DNA of 64,000 nucleotides from PALSA-612 sp963776735 (GTDB lineage: Bacteria > Actinomycetota > Thermoleophilia > Gaiellales > Gaiellaceae), in NCBI GenBank assembly GCA_963776735.1, contig CAVZNV010000006.1:1-64000 (forward strand). The letters run 5' to 3'. Under the pieces are notes generated by a model. That model did not search any database. It had not been told where the DNA came from and was given only the letters and a program-made list of their open reading frames with translations. The stretch's first letter is position 1; each line of letters opens with the position of its first letter. Positions 46,401-53,809 of the stretch are shown in pieces. The position numbers were made by a program, and so were the translations under genes.

Positions 46401-46461
46401 CCGTGATGGCCAGCGCGGTTGCCGCAGCGGCGACTGAGGCGATGCGCATGAATTTGGACAT
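43423..46461 (-). CDS. Secreted subtilisin-like protease with a long Trp-rich repeat tail
   Basis: A 1012-aa secreted S8 peptidase. Residues 1-31 are an export signal ending GPARA. The catalytic triad is Asp159 (SIGVVDSGTT), His193 (PFGHGSFVAG) and Ser382 (MSGTSFSAP), with the oxyanion Asn in SSGNKGPG. A Pro/Ala linker follows (about 433-505), with one CKQC pair. From about residue 515 to the end is a degenerate repeat with roughly 35 Trp, often spaced seven apart (GAAWDKGGASWDHGGAAWDH), mixed with Tyr-Asp-Lys-Ala helical units. I know no family with this tail. No sortase motif or anchor is seen. GTG 46485 is an alternative start. Confidence 0.85.
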   Translation of the reverse strand: MSKFMRIASVAAAATALAITAGLGSAGPARASNSFGPKVSDALAAAATAQGVSSSTWLHAVVYGDNLSQVNTDMGPNMTVRQQLGSLGGESVSILEGSLSKLAAESNVAYVDLDRDIATQSQGGPSPGALVTQYPIIDNAPALWSQNITGNGVSIGVVDSGTTSESDFGNRLRQEKLNGQQDGNGALNDPFGHGSFVAGVAAGQSSDGHFIGIAPGASIEAFNMSRPDGVRTSDIMAALMWILQHGKDKHIRVVNLSLTETTPSSYLSNPLDAVVERLWRSGIVVVVSSGNKGPGTTSYAPANDPFVITVGASDSNGTVDPSDDTVASFSSSGNTQDGFYKPDLLAPGRKIGSLLPAGTVLDGQAPSYARLQTGYVRMSGTSFSAPQVSGAVALLQQQYPNLTPDQIKYVLTHTTTPVQGSPVGDLNIAAASAAAPSAPAATQNFTPASFSASPPPAGVTPPPAPQQANMPVATAGQPAKPFQAGPKSVSNPNSSSCKQCVQALQQDAAAAAYPAGTPAATVAAAWEKAAGTWESAPYWPNAALDYDRAAALWEGVSQWDHAQNDRGKAFADWEKSSVLDGMSNWLHAGASQEAQAADLENKGNSLDKAAQAWEGAAADRYAGGDTSTEASDFGHAGADWEPIAAASDAAAASNSKQNAGDYEKAAGQWDSASADRTRSNGSQATADYASSATDYDKAAHLQSDPNHQLSDQQAAALRWDTAAVGYENAGAWSQAPGAWDSAAKDWQNVAQVSEQNSNTLESKANQSKNPGDYAKAAAAWDQSTGNWSNNAGAYQREAAAYDKGAAWDKGGASWDHGGAAWDHGSADWSHGSQDWTNSGNSSNAASDSASATADLASEAGAQEQSGSNWDTYGNLNQSANEYQNAANTWQKGAAWDQNAGDWERSAMEQDKGAAWDQGASAWDKAGAAWDRGAAWDRAAADYDQSGNDYATESKYNNASTELNSGGFDWTRAAAWDKAGFDWALAASDNPAPNWNNSSGATGAWQADPNLWN

Positions 46462-46556
46462 GCACTCGTTATGAGAGGCCGGCACGGCACTGTCGTCCCT
46501 CGGACGAGTGAAGAGCTCGTGGATCCCTCGATCGAGGAGCCGCCGGAACCGGGGGC

Positions 46557-46562
46557 TAGACT
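46557..46562 (+). promoter_or_regulatory. -10-like box before rnj
   Basis: TAGACT ends 6 nt before ATG 46569, the leaderless spacing seen at several genes here. Confidence 0.4.
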
Positions 46563-46568
46563 CACCCC

Positions 46569-48230
46569 ATGAGCAGCGATTCGATCCGGATCGTCCCGCT
46601 GGGCGGTCTCGGCGAGGTCGGCAAGAACATGACCGTGTACGAGACCGAGGGCGGAGGCGTCCTCGTCGACGCCGGGCTCGCGTTCCCGCGCGACGAGCAC
46701 CTCGGCGTCGACCTCGTGCTCCCTGATTTCTCGTATCTCAAGGACCGGCCGGGAGAACTGCACGCAGTGCTGCTGACGCACGCGCACGAGGATCACGTCG
46801 GCTCGCTTCCGTACGTATTGCGCGAGGTGAACGTCGGCCGCGTGCTGGCGACGAAACTCACACTCGGGCTCGTGCAGTCGAAGCTCGACGAGCACGGGCT
46901 GCTCGGGAAGACGCAGCTCGAGGAGATCAAGCCCGAAGACGGCCCGATCGACGTCGGGCCGTTCAAGGTCGACTTCGTCCGCATGGCGCACTCGGTTCCG
47001 GACAACGTGGCCTTCGTGCTTGAGGCCGCCGGCCTGCGCGTGCTGCACACGAGCGACTACAAGCTCGACCACACGCCCGTCGACGGCTTCAAGACCGACG
47101 TCGGCAAGCTCGCCGAGCTCGGCAATCGCGGCATCGACCTGATGCTGGGCGACTCGACGAACGCCGAACGGCCGGGCTACACGGGCTCCGAGCGGCTCGT
47201 CGGCGAAGCCTTCCGCCAGATCATCCCCCTGCGCAAGGGACGCGTCCTGATCGCGACGTTCGCCTCGAACGTCCACCGCATGCAGCAGGCGATCGACGTC
47301 GCGGCCGAGGCGGGCCGCAAAGTCTGCGTGGTCGGCCGCTCCATGCGCAAGAACCTGAACATCGCGCGGTCCCTCGGCTACCTGACCGTCTCCGACGACA
47401 TGCTGATCCGACCGAACCAGCTCGACGACTATGCGCCCGGCGAGGTGCTCGTGCTCTGCACCGGTAGCCAGGGCGAGCCGCTGTCGGCGTTGACTCGCAT
47501 CGCCTACAACGACCACACGGCGGTGAAGGTCGACCGCGGCGACACCGTGATCATCTCGGCGAAGCCGGTGCCGGGGAACGAGCTGCGCGTCCACGACACG
47601 ATCAACCAGCTCGCGCGAGCCGGCGCGGAGATCCTGCACCAGGACATCGCCCCGGTGCACGTCTCCGGGCACGGAAACTCGGAGGAGATCCGCACCGTGA
47701 TAGCGCTCGTCCGCCCGCGCGGTGTGATGCCCGTGCACGGCGAGTTCCGCATGCAGGCCGCCCAGGCGCGCATGGCGGGCGAGGCGGGCGTCCCCGCGTC
47801 GTCGATCGTGCTCGCCGAGAACGGCTCCGTCGTGGAGCTGACGCGAGACGGCGTCGGGATCGTCGACCGCGTCGACTCGGGCGTGACCTTCGTGGACGGG
47901 CTTTCAGTCGGCGATCTGAGCGACGTCGCGCTGCGGGACCGGCGCCGGCTCTCGGAGGACGGCGTCCTGATCGTCGTCGCGACGCTGACGAGCTCGAACG
48001 GCTCCCACACGGCCTCGCCGGAGCTGATTGCCCGCGGGTTCACCGACGCAGGCGGGCCGCTCCTCGACGAGATGCGCGCCGAGGCCGAGCAGATCCTCGA
48101 CGACTGCATCGCCGACGACATCCTCGAGATCAAGCTGCTCCAGGAGCACCTGCACGACGGCATCGGCCAGCTCGTGTACGACCGCACGCGCCGGCGGCCG
48201 ATGATCCTGCCGATCGTCGTCGAGGTCTGA
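46569..48230 (+). CDS. rnj: Ribonuclease J
   Basis: RNase J is a metallo-beta-lactamase/beta-CASP nuclease with 5' exonuclease and endonuclease activity in mRNA decay and rRNA maturation. The 553-aa protein has LTHAHEDHVGSLPYVL (HxHxDH), an Asp/His set in HTSDYKLDHTP, and LMLGDSTNAERPGYT. The beta-CASP domain has VVGRSMRKNLNIA and VHVSGHGNSEEIRTVI, and PVHGEFRM holds the last metal His. The C-terminal dimerisation domain is present. It follows dapA in actinobacteria; here a reverse block intervenes. Confidence 0.96.
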   Translation: MSSDSIRIVPLGGLGEVGKNMTVYETEGGGVLVDAGLAFPRDEHLGVDLVLPDFSYLKDRPGELHAVLLTHAHEDHVGSLPYVLREVNVGRVLATKLTLGLVQSKLDEHGLLGKTQLEEIKPEDGPIDVGPFKVDFVRMAHSVPDNVAFVLEAAGLRVLHTSDYKLDHTPVDGFKTDVGKLAELGNRGIDLMLGDSTNAERPGYTGSERLVGEAFRQIIPLRKGRVLIATFASNVHRMQQAIDVAAEAGRKVCVVGRSMRKNLNIARSLGYLTVSDDMLIRPNQLDDYAPGEVLVLCTGSQGEPLSALTRIAYNDHTAVKVDRGDTVIISAKPVPGNELRVHDTINQLARAGAEILHQDIAPVHVSGHGNSEEIRTVIALVRPRGVMPVHGEFRMQAAQARMAGEAGVPASSIVLAENGSVVELTRDGVGIVDRVDSGVTFVDGLSVGDLSDVALRDRRRLSEDGVLIVVATLTSSNGSHTASPELIARGFTDAGGPLLDEMRAEAEQILDDCIADDILEIKLLQEHLHDGIGQLVYDRTRRRPMILPIVVEV

Positions 48231-48784
48231 TGGCGGCGCCGGTTCGCGCACGCGACTGGGCGGACGTGCTCGTGGAGCACGCGCCGCGGCCGGAGACGGC
48301 ACGCCGGCTGGTTGGGCAGCTGCGTGCGTGCGAGGTGGCGTCGCTCGCGTTCTGCCGGCTGCTCGAGCGATGGGCGCGCGGGGACGCCGATCCCTGCACG
48401 CCCGGACGGCGTCAGGCCGCGCTGCGCCGGGCCGCGGACCGCGCCGAGACAGCGCTCGCCGGGCTCGAACGGCCGCTCTCGCGCTACCTGCTCGAACTCG
48501 AGCCGGAGATGGCCGAGGGCCGTTCGTGGTACGGCGGCCCAGGAGCCGGCGAGCTGAGGGAATGGGACGAGGTGCTCGACCGGGCGGGAGTTCGCGTCTC
48601 GCCAACGCGTGTCGCCCAGGCATATCTCGAGCTCGCCGTGCTCGTGCGCGCGCTCGAGGGGCTCGCCGACGCGGCCCGGATCGGCTCCGCGCCCGACACG
48701 GGCTCGCTGTGGGCGGGCCTGTTCGACCTCCGCGAGAACCTCCTCGGCCAGGCCGTGGACGATCTGCGAGCCCTCGCCGCGTAA
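48230..48784 (+). CDS. Alpha-helical protein of unknown function, coupled to rnj
   Basis: I do not recognise this 184-aa protein. It is Ala/Arg/Leu-rich and predicted all-helical (TARRLVGQLRACEVASLAFC, AYLELAVLVRALEGLADAA, LFDLRENLLGQAVDDLRAL), with no signal or membrane segment. A WYGGPGAGELREWDEVLDRAG loop is distinctive. Its ATG overlaps the rnj stop by one base (TGATG), so translation is coupled and a link to RNA processing is plausible but unproven. Confidence 0.7.
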   Translation: MAAPVRARDWADVLVEHAPRPETARRLVGQLRACEVASLAFCRLLERWARGDADPCTPGRRQAALRRAADRAETALAGLERPLSRYLLELEPEMAEGRSWYGGPGAGELREWDEVLDRAGVRVSPTRVAQAYLELAVLVRALEGLADAARIGSAPDTGSLWAGLFDLRENLLGQAVDDLRALAA

Positions 48785-48869
48785 CCCGCGGCCGAAGAGA
48801 CACGAAATCGGCACAGACAGGCGCGTTCTTCCGCGATACGCTCACCGCGGGTGGCGGGTGGTCCTTCTT

Positions 48870-48929
48870 CCCCACCCAGGGTGGGGAGAGGAACGCAGGG
48901 CGGGCCGCCGGCGCCTGCCCGGTTAGAGT
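48870..48929 (+). promoter_or_regulatory. Hairpin and -10-like box before the ribokinase gene
   Basis: CCCCACCC/GGGTGGGG around one A (48870-48886) is a strong hairpin, probably ending the rnj operon. TAGAGT at 48924-48929 ends 6 nt before ATG 48936. The 151-nt gap holds nothing else I can name. Confidence 0.4.
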
Positions 48930-48935
48930 CGCCGC

Positions 48936-49769
48936 ATGAGCCCGGCGCCTCGCATCACCGTCGTCGGCTCGGTCAACCTCGATCTGGTCGCGCGATGCGA
49001 GCGGCTGCCGCGGCCCGGGGAGACGGTCAGCGGCGCCGAGTTCTCGCGTGTGCCGGGCGGCAAGGGAGCGAACCAGGCCGTCGCCGCGGCGCGGCTCGGT
49101 GCGGACGTCCGCTTCGTCGGCATGGTCGCGGGCGACGAGATCGCCGGAGAGGCGCTCGCCGGGCTCGTCGAGGCCGGCGTCGACCTGAGCGGACTCGCCC
49201 GGCTGGGCGAGCAGGACGCTCACACCGGCGTCGCGCTGATACTCGTCGACGCCGAGGGCGAGAACGAGATCGTCGTCGCACCGGGCGCGAACGCACGCCT
49301 CGCTCCGGGCGACGTCGAGGTGGGGGAGGCGGACGCCGTCATCTGCCAGCTCGAGATCCCCGACGACGCCGTCGCCGAGGCGGCCGCGCAGGCCCGCTGG
49401 TTCTGCCTCAACGCGGCGCCCGCACGTCCGGTCGCCGTCGAGCCCGACCTGCTCGTCGTCAACCGGCTCGAGCACGAGGTCACGGGCGACATCGGGCGAC
49501 TGGTCGCCGTCACGCTGGGTGCCGAGGGCGCCGTGCTGCTCGAGAACGGGAAGGAGGTCGCACGCGCCGTCCCGCCGCCCATCGAGGCCGTCGACGGCAC
49601 CGCGGCCGGAGATGCCTTTACCGCCTGCCTCGTCGTCTCGCTGATCGAGGGCCGCCCGCGCGACGAGGCGCTCCGCCGAGCCTGCGCCGCCGGGGCCCTC
49701 GCGGCTTCGAGGCCCGGTGCGCAGCCGTCCCTGCCGACCGCGGCCGAGATCGACAGAATCCTGGCATGA
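48936..49769 (+). CDS. rbsK: Ribokinase (PfkB family)
   Basis: A PfkB-type sugar kinase, most like ribokinase, which makes ribose-5-phosphate. The 277-aa protein has VVGSVNLDLVARCERLPRPGET, PGGKGANQAVAAARLG, and the second signature DGTAAGDAFTACLVVSLIEG with the catalytic Asp. It overlaps the nucleoside hydrolase gene by 4 nt. The hydrolase would release ribose that this kinase traps, so the pair is a nucleoside-salvage unit. Confidence 0.92.
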   Translation: MSPAPRITVVGSVNLDLVARCERLPRPGETVSGAEFSRVPGGKGANQAVAAARLGADVRFVGMVAGDEIAGEALAGLVEAGVDLSGLARLGEQDAHTGVALILVDAEGENEIVVAPGANARLAPGDVEVGEADAVICQLEIPDDAVAEAAAQARWFCLNAAPARPVAVEPDLLVVNRLEHEVTGDIGRLVAVTLGAEGAVLLENGKEVARAVPPPIEAVDGTAAGDAFTACLVVSLIEGRPRDEALRRACAAGALAASRPGAQPSLPTAAEIDRILA

Positions 49770-50686
49770 CGACACCCATCCTCCTCGACTGCGACCCCGG
49801 CCACGACGACGCGATCGCCCTTCTGCTCGCGCTCGCCAGCCCGGAGGTCGAGCTCCTCGGCGTCACCACCGTCGCCGGCAACCAGACCCTCGAGAAGACG
49901 ACCGCGAACGCGCTCAAGATCCTCGAGTTCGTCGACCGCACGGACGTCCCCGTAGCGGTCGGCGCGCCCAGGCCGCTCGTCCGCGAGCAGTACGTGGCCG
50001 GCTACGTCCACGGGGAGTCGGGCATGGACGGGCCCGACCTGCCGCCTCCGACCACGAAGCCGGTCGACCAGCACGCCGTCGACTTCCTCGCCGGGAAGAT
50101 CGAGCCCGGCGTCGTGCTCGTCCCGACCGGGCCGCTCACGAACGTCGGGCTGCTGCTCGCCCGCTACCCGGAGGTGGTCGACCGCTTCGACCGGATCGTC
50201 CTCATGGGCGGCGCAATCGCCGAGGGCAACGTCACGCCGGCCGCGGAGTTCAACATCTGGGCGGATCCCGAGGCGGCCGCGCGCGTGTTCACGAGCGGGA
50301 TCGACGTCACCATGGTCGGCCTCGACGTGACGCACAAGGCGCTGTTCCGGCCGACCGACTCCGAGCGACTGGCGGCAACCGGCCGCGTCGGAAAGCTCGT
50401 CGCCGAGCTGTTCGGCTTCTACCAGCAGTTCCACTCGGAGCAGTACGGCTGGGACGGCTCGCCTGTGCACGACGCCGTCGCCGTCGCGCACGTCGTCAAG
50501 CCCGGCCTCGTCCAGACGGCCGACCGCGGCGTTGTGATCGACTGCGGCGGGGAGCTGTCTCGCGGCCGCACGTATGTCGACCTCTGGGGCCGCGCCGGCT
50601 GGGAGCCGAACTGCCACGTGTCGGTGGACATCGATGCGCAGGGCTTCGTCGACTTCCTGGTCGAGCGGCTGTCGAGCCTCGGGTGA
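49766..50686 (+). CDS. Inosine/uridine-preferring nucleoside hydrolase
   Basis: It splits ribonucleosides into base and ribose. The 306-aa protein has the calcium-binding signature LLDCDPGHDDAIALLLAL, GVTTVAGNQTLEKTTANAL, and the later VLMGGAIAEGNVTPAAEFNIWADPEAA stretch with Asn and Asp ligands. The C-terminal SPVHDAVAVAHV gives the last Asp. It lies between ribokinase and an LLM oxidoreductase gene with 4-nt overlaps at both ends, forming one operon. Base preference cannot be assigned. Confidence 0.94.
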   Translation: MTTPILLDCDPGHDDAIALLLALASPEVELLGVTTVAGNQTLEKTTANALKILEFVDRTDVPVAVGAPRPLVREQYVAGYVHGESGMDGPDLPPPTTKPVDQHAVDFLAGKIEPGVVLVPTGPLTNVGLLLARYPEVVDRFDRIVLMGGAIAEGNVTPAAEFNIWADPEAAARVFTSGIDVTMVGLDVTHKALFRPTDSERLAATGRVGKLVAELFGFYQQFHSEQYGWDGSPVHDAVAVAHVVKPGLVQTADRGVVIDCGGELSRGRTYVDLWGRAGWEPNCHVSVDIDAQGFVDFLVERLSSLG

Positions 50687-51483
50687 AGTTCGGCGTCCTC
50701 GCACTCCAGGAAGCATCGTGGCCGGAACTGGTCGACCGATGGCGGTACCTCGACGAGCTCGGGGTCGAAACGATCTGGATCGCGGATCACCTCCAGCCCG
50801 GACCCGGGCCGTGGTTCGAGTGCTGGGCCTGCATCACGGCGCTCGCCTACGTGACCGAGCGTGCGCGCTTCGGGCCGCTGGTCAGCTCGATGACTCTCCG
50901 CAACCCGGCGACGCTCGCACGGACGGCGCGCAGCGTCGCCGCACTCTCGGGCGGGCGGCTCGAGCTGGGGGTCGGATCGGGAGATTCCGAGAAGGACCAC
51001 GAACTGGCGCGCGTGCCGCGCTGGGCGCCGAAGGAACGCGCCGGACTCTTCGTGCCCTGGATCGAACGGCTGGTCGAACTGCTCGACGGCGACCGACTCC
51101 AACCGAAGGCTCCGGTCCCGCTGACGATCGCCGGCCACGGCCCGACGGTTCTCCGCCTCGCCGCGCAGCACGCCGATCGCTGGAACGCGTACGGCGGCTT
51201 CGGCCTCAGCGCCGAGGACGGACTCGCGAAGTGCCGCCGCGACAAAGAACGGCTGGACGAGGTCTGCGTCGAAACCGGGAGGAAGGTTCTCCGGTCGGCG
51301 CTCGTCGGCTATCCCTTCATGGCGGAGACACCGTTCCGCTCCGAGACCGCCTGGGACGACTTCGTCGGGCGCTGGGAGGACGCCGGGTTCGAGGAGCTCG
51401 TGCTCTTCTATCCCTGGGACTGGCGCATGCCGGCGGGCTCGGTCGAGCCGGGACTGCCGGAGCGGGTGCTCGGGAAGGGCTAG
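50683..51483 (+). CDS. LLM class flavin-dependent oxidoreductase
   Basis: A luciferase-like monooxygenase-family TIM barrel of 266 aa, using FMN or F420. The start FGVLALQEASWPELVDRWRYL, the WIADHLQPGPG strand, GRLELGVGSGDSEKDHELA and the LTIAGHGPTVLRLAAQHADRWN region are typical. GTG 50683 overlaps the nucleoside hydrolase stop. The substrate is unknown, and its place in a nucleoside operon gives only a weak hint. Confidence 0.87.
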   Translation: MKFGVLALQEASWPELVDRWRYLDELGVETIWIADHLQPGPGPWFECWACITALAYVTERARFGPLVSSMTLRNPATLARTARSVAALSGGRLELGVGSGDSEKDHELARVPRWAPKERAGLFVPWIERLVELLDGDRLQPKAPVPLTIAGHGPTVLRLAAQHADRWNAYGGFGLSAEDGLAKCRRDKERLDEVCVETGRKVLRSALVGYPFMAETPFRSETAWDDFVGRWEDAGFEELVLFYPWDWRMPAGSVEPGLPERVLGKG

Positions 51484-51508
51484 CCCGGCGCGCGGCGAAG
51501 TCCGCGCC

Positions 51509-53764
51509 ATGGCGCGCAAGAAGCGGCCCAGGAAGCTGCGCCCGCGGACGCCCGCGCGGATCCGCAAGAAGCGCGCGCCCGCTCGCAGGAGCCAGAGTCA
51601 GAGTCAGCGGCGGGTCGCGAGCCATCACTATCCGGAGCTGGCGGGGCTCGCGCTCGTCGCCTTCGGGATCTTCTTCGGCGCGGTGCTCTACGGCGGCTGG
51701 AACGGCGGCAGCGCCGGCGCCTGGCTCGCGAACGGCCTGCACGACCTGATCGGGGCCGCCGCGTACGTCGCGCCGGTCGCGCTCGTCGCCGTGGGCGGGC
51801 TCATGCTCGCGCGCAGCCGGCTCGTCGACTTCCGCCCGTTCCGAATCGGGCTCGTCCTCACCGCTCTCGGTCTCGGCCTCGCGCTCGGCCGCGCGCACGG
51901 GGGCTACTTCGGCCGCGGACTCGACGCGTCGCTCGGTCACGCGATCGGCTCGACCGGTCTCGCCGTCCTCGGTGCGTTCACGCTACTCGCGGGAGTCCTG
52001 CTCCTGACCGGCGCATCGGTCGGGGCGATCCTGCGCCGCTCGCACCACGCGGTACGAGTCGCAGGCCGCTCGGCTCGCCAGCGCCTCCAGCCAAGTAACA
52101 CTGTGTTGCAAAGTCAGGAGGCGCACGGGTTCGAGACCGAGCCCGCCGCTGCCCTCGCCGCCGTCGCCTCTGCCGGACCTCCGCCGCCGCTCGTGGACGT
52201 CGTCGAGGACTATCCCGACCTCGTCTCGTCCGAGGAGAACGCGTACGAGCCCGCACCGCTGCTCGTCGACCTCGCAGCCGGGGACAAGCCTGCGGAGGAC
52301 ACGCAGGCCTCGCTCTTCGACGTCGCCGACGCGCCGCCGCCCGACTATCGGCTGCCGGACCGAGCCATTCTGCGCCGCTCGAAGGCCGTCGACGGCTCGT
52401 CGGCGGAGCACGGCGCCCGCACGGCCGAGCTGCTCGTCCGTACGCTGTCGCACTTCGGCGTCGAGGCGACCGTGAGCGGGCAGATCTCCGGGCCGCGCGT
52501 CACGCGCTACGAGCTCCAGCTCGCCGCCGGCACGAAGGTGTCGAAGGTCGCCGGCCTCAAGGACGACCTCTCCTACGCGCTGGCGACGACGGAGATCCGC
52601 ATCCTGGCGCCGATCCCGGGGAAGCAGGCCGTCGGCGTGGAGGTCCCGAACACGACGCCGAACCTCGTCACGCTCGGCGACGTCTTCGACGACCTGCCCA
52701 CGGCCGCGAGCCCGCTCAGCGTCTGGCTCGGCAAGGACATCGCCGGCAACGCCGTCTGGACCGACCTCGCCCGCATGCCGCACCTGCTGATCGCGGGCAC
52801 GACCGGCTCGGGCAAATCGGGCTGCCTGAACACGATGCTGACGTCGATCCTGCTCCGCGCGACGCCGGACGACGTGCGCATGATCATGATCGACCCGAAG
52901 CGGATCGAGCTCGGCTTCTACGAGTCGATCCCGCACCTGCTCACGCCGGTCGTGTCCAGCCCCAAGCAGGCCGCCGCAGCGCTGATCAACCTCGTGGGCG
53001 AGATGGAGCGGCGCTACGAGCGGATGAGCCTGATGCGCGCCCGCGGCCTGCCGGAGCTGAACCGCGCCCTCCGCGCCCGCAACATCGAGACGCTTCCGTA
53101 TCTCCTCGTCGTCATCGACGAGCTCGCCGACCTGATGATGATCTCGCCGCAGGAGGTCGAGGACGCGATCATCCGGCTCGCGCAGAAGTCGCGCGCCGTC
53201 GGCATCCACCTCGTGCTCGCCACGCAGCGCCCGTCGGTCGACGTGATCACCGGGATGATCAAGGCGAACGTCCCGAGCCGGATCGCCTTCGCCGTCTCGA
53301 GCCAGACCGACTCGCGTGTCATCCTCGACCAGTCCGGCGCCGAGTCGCTGCTCGGCCAGGGCGACATGCTGTTCAAGCCGCTCGGCACCTCGCGCCTGCA
53401 GCGCCTACAGGGCGCATACATCAGCGAGGAGGAGATCGCACTCGTCGTCGAGCAGTGCCGCGCCCAGCGGCCGCAGGAGCTCGACGAGTCGCTGCTCGTC
53501 GTGCCGGAGCCCGAGCCGTCGGAGGAGGACGCGGACGACGGCACCTTCGACCCGGACGAGGACCCGCTGCTCGAGAAGGCGATCGAGATCGTCGTCCAGA
53601 CCCAGACGGCGTCCGTGTCGCTCATCCAGCGCCGCCTCCGGGTCGGTTACACCAGGGCCGGACGGCTGATCGACATGCTCGAGCGGCGCGGGATCATCTC
53701 GGGCTACGAAGGCTCCAAGCCGCGGCGGGTGCTCGTCGGCGAGCACGAGCTCGACCGTTCCTGA
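51509..53764 (+). CDS. ftsK: DNA translocase FtsK/SpoIIIE
   Basis: FtsK pumps chromosomal DNA through the division septum. The 751-aa protein has a very basic N terminus, about four membrane helices (LAGLALVAFGIFFGAVLYGG; AAYVAPVALVAVGGLMLA; IGLVLTALGLGLALG; LAVLGAFTLLAGVLLLTG) and a short linker. The motor follows, with LLIAGTTGSGKSGCLN (Walker A) and LLVVIDELADLMM (Walker B). The C-terminal gamma winged helix is VSLIQRRLRVGYTRAGRLID. The linker includes the palindrome-derived residues PSNTVLQSQ. It starts at ATG 51509. Confidence 0.96.
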   Translation: MARKKRPRKLRPRTPARIRKKRAPARRSQSQSQRRVASHHYPELAGLALVAFGIFFGAVLYGGWNGGSAGAWLANGLHDLIGAAAYVAPVALVAVGGLMLARSRLVDFRPFRIGLVLTALGLGLALGRAHGGYFGRGLDASLGHAIGSTGLAVLGAFTLLAGVLLLTGASVGAILRRSHHAVRVAGRSARQRLQPSNTVLQSQEAHGFETEPAAALAAVASAGPPPPLVDVVEDYPDLVSSEENAYEPAPLLVDLAAGDKPAEDTQASLFDVADAPPPDYRLPDRAILRRSKAVDGSSAEHGARTAELLVRTLSHFGVEATVSGQISGPRVTRYELQLAAGTKVSKVAGLKDDLSYALATTEIRILAPIPGKQAVGVEVPNTTPNLVTLGDVFDDLPTAASPLSVWLGKDIAGNAVWTDLARMPHLLIAGTTGSGKSGCLNTMLTSILLRATPDDVRMIMIDPKRIELGFYESIPHLLTPVVSSPKQAAAALINLVGEMERRYERMSLMRARGLPELNRALRARNIETLPYLLVVIDELADLMMISPQEVEDAIIRLAQKSRAVGIHLVLATQRPSVDVITGMIKANVPSRIAFAVSSQTDSRVILDQSGAESLLGQGDMLFKPLGTSRLQRLQGAYISEEEIALVVEQCRAQRPQELDESLLVVPEPEPSEEDADDGTFDPDEDPLLEKAIEIVVQTQTASVSLIQRRLRVGYTRAGRLIDMLERRGIISGYEGSKPRRVLVGEHELDRS
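52091..52113 (-). repeat. 23-nt palindrome-centred motif, copy 2 (in ftsK)
   Basis: Read on the minus strand this matches 2330-2352 at 20 of 23 positions, with the shared core AACACAGTGTT and 3' flank CTTGG. It lies in the ftsK linker, in a different codon phase from the pyrK copy. Confidence 0.5.
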
Positions 53765-53809
53765 CGCGCCGCAGCGCGCGATCCGCCATCGTTCACCACT
53801 CGTACTCCG

